From positions 1 to 24,531 of the forward strand of contig CAZCLE010000015.1 in the NCBI GenBank assembly GCA_964499445.1: 24,531 nucleotides of DNA, read 5' to 3'. This DNA is from GCA-2688105 sp964499445. GTDB lineage: Bacteria > Chloroflexota > Dehalococcoidia > Dehalococcoidales > GCA-2688105. A program made the position numbers and the translations under genes. This document shows positions 21,529-24,531 of the stretch, in pieces. Position 1 is the first letter of the stretch, and every line of letters starts with the position of its first letter. Under the pieces are notes generated by a model that worked only from the letters and a program-made list of their open reading frames with translations, had not been told where the DNA came from and searched no databases.

Positions 21529-24006
21529 TTACTTTTTATTCCCCTCATTTTTGGTTAGATTCCAACTTTCCTTACCACATCTACAGCAGACATTAACACG
21601 CTCATGATTCGCTGATGTGACGCGTAGCATGCTTCCGCATCCTTCGCAGACGAATAGACTGCACATATCCTTGAACACTTCTACCACCGGTACAAAGTCT
21701 TCCCTTACAAAATTCGTCCAATTATTATAATGTACGTTTGCATTCACGGACCATTGTTCCGCTTGACTCTTAGCGAATATGGCGCTAGATATTTTCTCCC
21801 TCTCATTCAACTTCTCTATAGTATCATGGTCGTCCCATGAATTTGCTGCATCTTTCGCCTTTTTAATAAGCTCACGGTATTTTCTGATCGCTGCAGTGCA
21901 CCAATCTCCGAGTTCCCATCTATGGCTTGAGTTATACCGAACAAATGCTTCTAATGAATCACAAACTTCGCTAAAGAAACATTCTAATCCCCTTCTTAGC
22001 TGACCAGCTGCAGTAGGTACATCATTTTTATCCAGACTTTCTACAATTTGATCCCATAGAATAACGCCGTAATTTACCTGTGGCCCCCCTTCTATACTCC
22101 AATTATGGAATTCTACTAATTCTTTCGATCTGACTATTCCTTCGCTCTTTAATTGGTTCGCCCAGGTTCTGTCGTGTGTTGTTATTATGAATTGTCTGTC
22201 CGGAAAAGATTTCGCCAACATATTGCACATTTGCCTACGATGCTCTATATCAATGGACATTACGACATCGTCTAATATTATTAGGTTGATCAACCCTTTA
22301 TTTAACTTTTCAGCTAATGCCAGGTACAAGCAAATTCCCATACTATCCTGATGGCCTTCGCTGTGCAATGCATGCGGTGGATGATTGCCTCTCCTGAAGA
22401 AATCAACCTCTAAGTCTAAACCGGCACCGACCGGTTTTATTGTTGCTTTAAATTCACCCTCATCATCTTTGTGTAATTGCCTGTAAAGTTCTACAAATCT
22501 ATCTCTGATGTCATCATATAGTTTCCCCAGGATCCGGTCCCTCGAACTTATGAAATTGTCATGTAGGCTATTTGCTCTTTTTAGATACAATGCTGATTCT
22601 TCAAAATTCCCTTTTGCCTTTTCCAATGCTTTTAGATTTTCCCCTAAACGTGTTAATGCATCCCAGGCGTTAAGCTCTGGAGTAGCCTCTGGAACTTTCT
22701 CTTTTATAACCTCGCTTATATGGGCCAAGGTTTTTCCTATACCTTTGGGCGCAACCATTATTCTAACCGAATCTGCGCTATATTTATCATTAGGATACTT
22801 TTCTAATGGAGAACTTAAAAGTCCCAGCAACTCCTCCTGTTCTTCAATCCATGATTGCAGAACAGATTTCTCCTTCTCCATCCCCATTTTCTCTGCAGTT
22901 GTTACTAATGTCTTAACGCTTGCAATTATATTATTTATTTGACCCGAAATGGCTGATGAAAATTGACTTACGGCTTTGCTACTTTCTGCAAATTCTTTTC
23001 CTTTGCGAATTTTGTCTTGCAGGTAACCTGCTAATTCTCCTGGTTTCCAATCATTATCACATAATGGGCAGCTCCCACTTTCGTCAATCAGTTTTATTCC
23101 CATTTCAGCAAGCTTTAACCTAGAAAACGTTTTATATGATTCAGGGTCTGCTCTAATATTCGCAACTATCTCTCTCAATGCTTTGTCATTCTTAGCAACC
23201 TCGTCTATGTTCTCATTTGAAAGAGCACTTTTAATGTTTTCTATATCTTTTTCTACTAAATTGGCATTTATTCCTTTTATACTTGTGAAATCTGCCGGTT
23301 TTCTAAGGCCTTTTTGTATATTCTCTGCCTTAATTTCTGAAATGGGTTTTCCACCTAGTATTACTCTATTTTTGTTCACAAATTCCTCTACTGCTACTTC
23401 AGAATATGTTTTCTGACCCACAGTAGCGTTAATTGCGCCTTCTGCTGTCCCAACGGAACTCTGCGATATACTATGTTCATCTACTGCCTTATTTCTAACC
23501 GTTACAAGCGCCCTCCTTATATCTTCAATATCGCTTATATTTAATATATCCTGAATTCTTTCCGCACGGCTCCTCGGTTCTGCATGAATATACTTGAGAA
23601 TTTCACGCCTCGTTAAAGCATGCTGCCCCTTTTTAGCATTCCATAAGATGAATTCAACATACTCCTTGTATTTGCCCTCACAATCAATTTCAATTTCCGT
23701 AGGAATATCAATACATCGTTTTATTTCAATCGGTTCCTTAATTGATTGCAACTTAATTTTTGCACGTACCGTGGCTTCTTCCGCTTTGTGGTCAATATGG
23801 GGACCATGTTTTCTCAGAGATATTTCACCTGTTCCTTCACCAATCAAACGTGAAATGTTCCCCGTTAGTAAAAAATCAATCGCGTCTACTACTGCGCTCT
23901 TTCCTGAACCATTTAATCCCCATATTACTAGATTTCTACTATCTGGCTTTAATAATAAATATGGAATACCCCGGATATTATGAATTTCTAATTCAAGAAT
24001 ATTCAT
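21529..24006 (-). CDS. Rad50/RloC-like ABC ATPase with zinc hook and C-terminal zinc ribbon
   Basis: This 825-residue SMC/Rad50-type ATPase has Walker A GLNGSGKS (30-37), a signature-like HSEGHQDSMG (548-557), Walker B LIILDD (575-580) and H-loop TTHD (His 611). The insert between the two halves holds a CPLC motif (313-316) between helical stretches, like a Rad50/RloC zinc hook. After the ATPase a helical domain follows, with RRGLE (R671-x3-E675) and NANVH (H759). These recall the R-E-H set of PrrC/RloC anticodon nucleases (HEPN-like), but the match is loose. RYNSSH (690-695) is an alternative R-x4-H. A zinc ribbon (C787, C790, C807, C810) ends it. The partner is a 62-residue gene two bases upstream. 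A defence or DNA-surveillance role is inferred; the nuclease activity is unproven. Confidence 0.85.
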   Translation of the reverse strand: MNILELEIHNIRGIPYLLLKPDSRNLVIWGLNGSGKSAVVDAIDFLLTGNISRLIGEGTGEISLRKHGPHIDHKAEEATVRAKIKLQSIKEPIEIKRCIDIPTEIEIDCEGKYKEYVEFILWNAKKGQHALTRREILKYIHAEPRSRAERIQDILNISDIEDIRRALVTVRNKAVDEHSISQSSVGTAEGAINATVGQKTYSEVAVEEFVNKNRVILGGKPISEIKAENIQKGLRKPADFTSIKGINANLVEKDIENIKSALSNENIDEVAKNDKALREIVANIRADPESYKTFSRLKLAEMGIKLIDESGSCPLCDNDWKPGELAGYLQDKIRKGKEFAESSKAVSQFSSAISGQINNIIASVKTLVTTAEKMGMEKEKSVLQSWIEEQEELLGLLSSPLEKYPNDKYSADSVRIMVAPKGIGKTLAHISEVIKEKVPEATPELNAWDALTRLGENLKALEKAKGNFEESALYLKRANSLHDNFISSRDRILGKLYDDIRDRFVELYRQLHKDDEGEFKATIKPVGAGLDLEVDFFRRGNHPPHALHSEGHQDSMGICLYLALAEKLNKGLINLIILDDVVMSIDIEHRRQMCNMLAKSFPDRQFIITTHDRTWANQLKSEGIVRSKELVEFHNWSIEGGPQVNYGVILWDQIVESLDKNDVPTAAGQLRRGLECFFSEVCDSLEAFVRYNSSHRWELGDWCTAAIRKYRELIKKAKDAANSWDDHDTIEKLNEREKISSAIFAKSQAEQWSVNANVHYNNWTNFVREDFVPVVEVFKDMCSLFVCEGCGSMLRVTSANHERVNVCCRCGKESWNLTKNEGNKK

Positions 24007-24008
24007 GG

Positions 24009-24197
24009 CTATGTCTCCGGCTTTGGCTTGATTACTCTTATGATCCTTTCAGCTCTTCTCAAATCACCGCTTCTCCATAGTTCTTCAAGGCCTTCAATTG
24101 TCTCTTTATCGAAAATTTTTTGTTCTTGGATTATACCCAAAGCCTCTTCAACTATTTGATCGGGTATCGGCTTACTTACATTATTTTTCTTTTCCAT
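24009..24197 (-). CDS. Small helical protein, partner of the ABC ATPase
   Basis: This 62-residue protein of unknown family starts MEKKNNVSKPIPDQIVEEAL. It is predicted to be almost entirely helical and highly charged, with no membrane segment and no cysteines. GGAG lies about eight bases before the ATG at 24197, and its own promoter is upstream. The stop is two bases before the ATPase start, so the two are translationally coupled and probably made in fixed ratio. It could be a regulator, antitoxin-like inhibitor or structural subunit of the ATPase; the sequence does not decide. The coupling and ribosome binding site make it a real gene. Confidence 0.78.
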   Translation of the reverse strand: MEKKNNVSKPIPDQIVEEALGIIQEQKIFDKETIEGLEELWRSGDLRRAERIIRVIKPKPET

Positions 24198-24253
24198 CCC
24201 GTTTACTCCAATAAATATAAAACCGCTAGAATTTAATGTATAACTTCAAGCAA

Positions 24254-24282
24254 ATACTAGTCCTGAATATATCATCTGTCAA
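24254..24282 (-). promoter_or_regulatory. Promoter of the small protein-ATPase unit
   Basis: On the minus strand: TTGACA (24277-24282), a 17-base spacer and TAGTAT (24254-24259), about 57 bp before the start of the 62-residue gene. The unit therefore has its own promoter, separate from dnaN. I see nothing else between 24283 and 24403. Confidence 0.7.
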
Positions 24283-24403
24283 TAGTTACCAAAGCTCAAC
24301 ATCTTATAATGATTTCCTAAGTATTTCTTGGTGCCGACGTCATCAAAGCAATTTGGGGTTGAGCATTACCTTTTAGCAGTCTATGGCCTTCCCCCCCCCA
24401 ACC

Positions 24404-24432
24404 AAAAAGGGGAAGCATTTACGCTCCCCCTT
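24404..24432 (-). terminator. Rho-independent terminator of dnaN
   Basis: On the minus strand, AAGGGGGAGC pairs with GCTTCCCCTT (10 bp, one G-T) around the loop GTAAAT, followed by TTTTT. It lies 25 bp after the dnaN stop codon and insulates the ATPase unit downstream. Confidence 0.88.
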
Positions 24433-24456
24433 CCTTGCTAGTCTTTTCTAATTACT

Positions 24457-24531
24457 TCACCACTGGACAAACATCGGCATGATTACGTGGAGGTAGTTGT
24501 CCACGCCTACCGGGCGGATAACACCGGGGCT
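24457..24531 (-). CDS. dnaN: DNA polymerase III beta subunit, C-terminal tail (partial)
   Basis: Only the last 24 codons are present: SPGVIRPVGVD then NYLHVIMPMFVQW and a TGA stop. The pattern of a (K/S)P...IRP segment followed by Y-L-x-x-I-M-P-M close to the C terminus is characteristic of the sliding clamp, whose final strand carries the conserved MPM(R) residues. The rest of the gene lies beyond the window. A clear terminator follows. The identification is from a short tail only, but the motif is distinctive. Confidence 0.82.
   Translation of the reverse strand, partial: SPGVIRPVGVDNYLHVIMPMFVQW

Noticed and set aside
24466..24486. A third copy of the 37-bp repeat near the window end
   Set aside because: The similarity is limited to ACATCGG and a few bases, and it lies inside the dnaN coding sequence.

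Overview
The window is a bacterial chromosomal segment of roughly 50% GC with densely packed housekeeping genes and several accessory patches. The gene content fits Chloroflexota, with Dehalococcoidia my best guess at modest confidence: a HrcA/CIRCE-controlled groES-groEL, a DUF2851 protein, a free-standing TIGR03936/DUF2344 protein, and dispersed palindromic elements. No rRNA, CRISPR array or transposase was seen.

Left end (1-5060). The 5' part of groEL and all of groES lie on the minus strand behind a sigma-70 promoter that overlaps a perfect CIRCE operator. Next, on the plus strand, is a small XRE regulator. The palindrome ACAC-N6-GTGT occurs in its own promoter, in a second promoter directly downstream that faces a DUF72 gene remnant, and in a third promoter ahead of a DUF2851 gene. 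The DUF2851 gene is interrupted near its 5' end by a palindromic element. It ends tail-to-tail with tsaD, overlapping it by 39 bp. Then come a small coiled-coil protein gene and a structurally intact type II tRNA. The tRNA has a leucine-type body but an AGC (alanine) anticodon.

Middle (5400-11100). A plus-strand operon encodes a CNNM/CBS transporter-like protein, the DUF2344 protein, an M48 membrane protease and TilS (tRNA-Ile lysidine synthetase). The tilS reading frame contains a complete copy of the two-hairpin element, read through in frame. A PrsW-like membrane protease lies convergent to it.

Purine/NAD block (11100-19230, minus strand). The transcription order is purF, purM, an unknown coiled-coil membrane protein, purH, a GalT/HIT-like protein, and a nicotinamidase-nicotinate phosphoribosyltransferase fusion. 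A good promoter lies before purF. purM appears to begin at an AUU codon.

Right end (19230-24531). An alpha/beta hydrolase and tlyA (minus strand) are followed by a plus-strand CopG/RelE-type toxin-antitoxin pair bounded by identical 37-bp direct repeats. Next is a minus-strand two-gene unit, a 62-residue protein plus an 825-residue Rad50/RloC-like ABC ATPase, which is a candidate defence or DNA-surveillance system. The window ends in the 3' tail of dnaN, which has its own terminator.

The strongest candidates for something new are the tRNA-Leu(AGC), the ATPase with its small partner, the XRE operator set, and the palindromic elements inside tilS and the DUF2851 gene.
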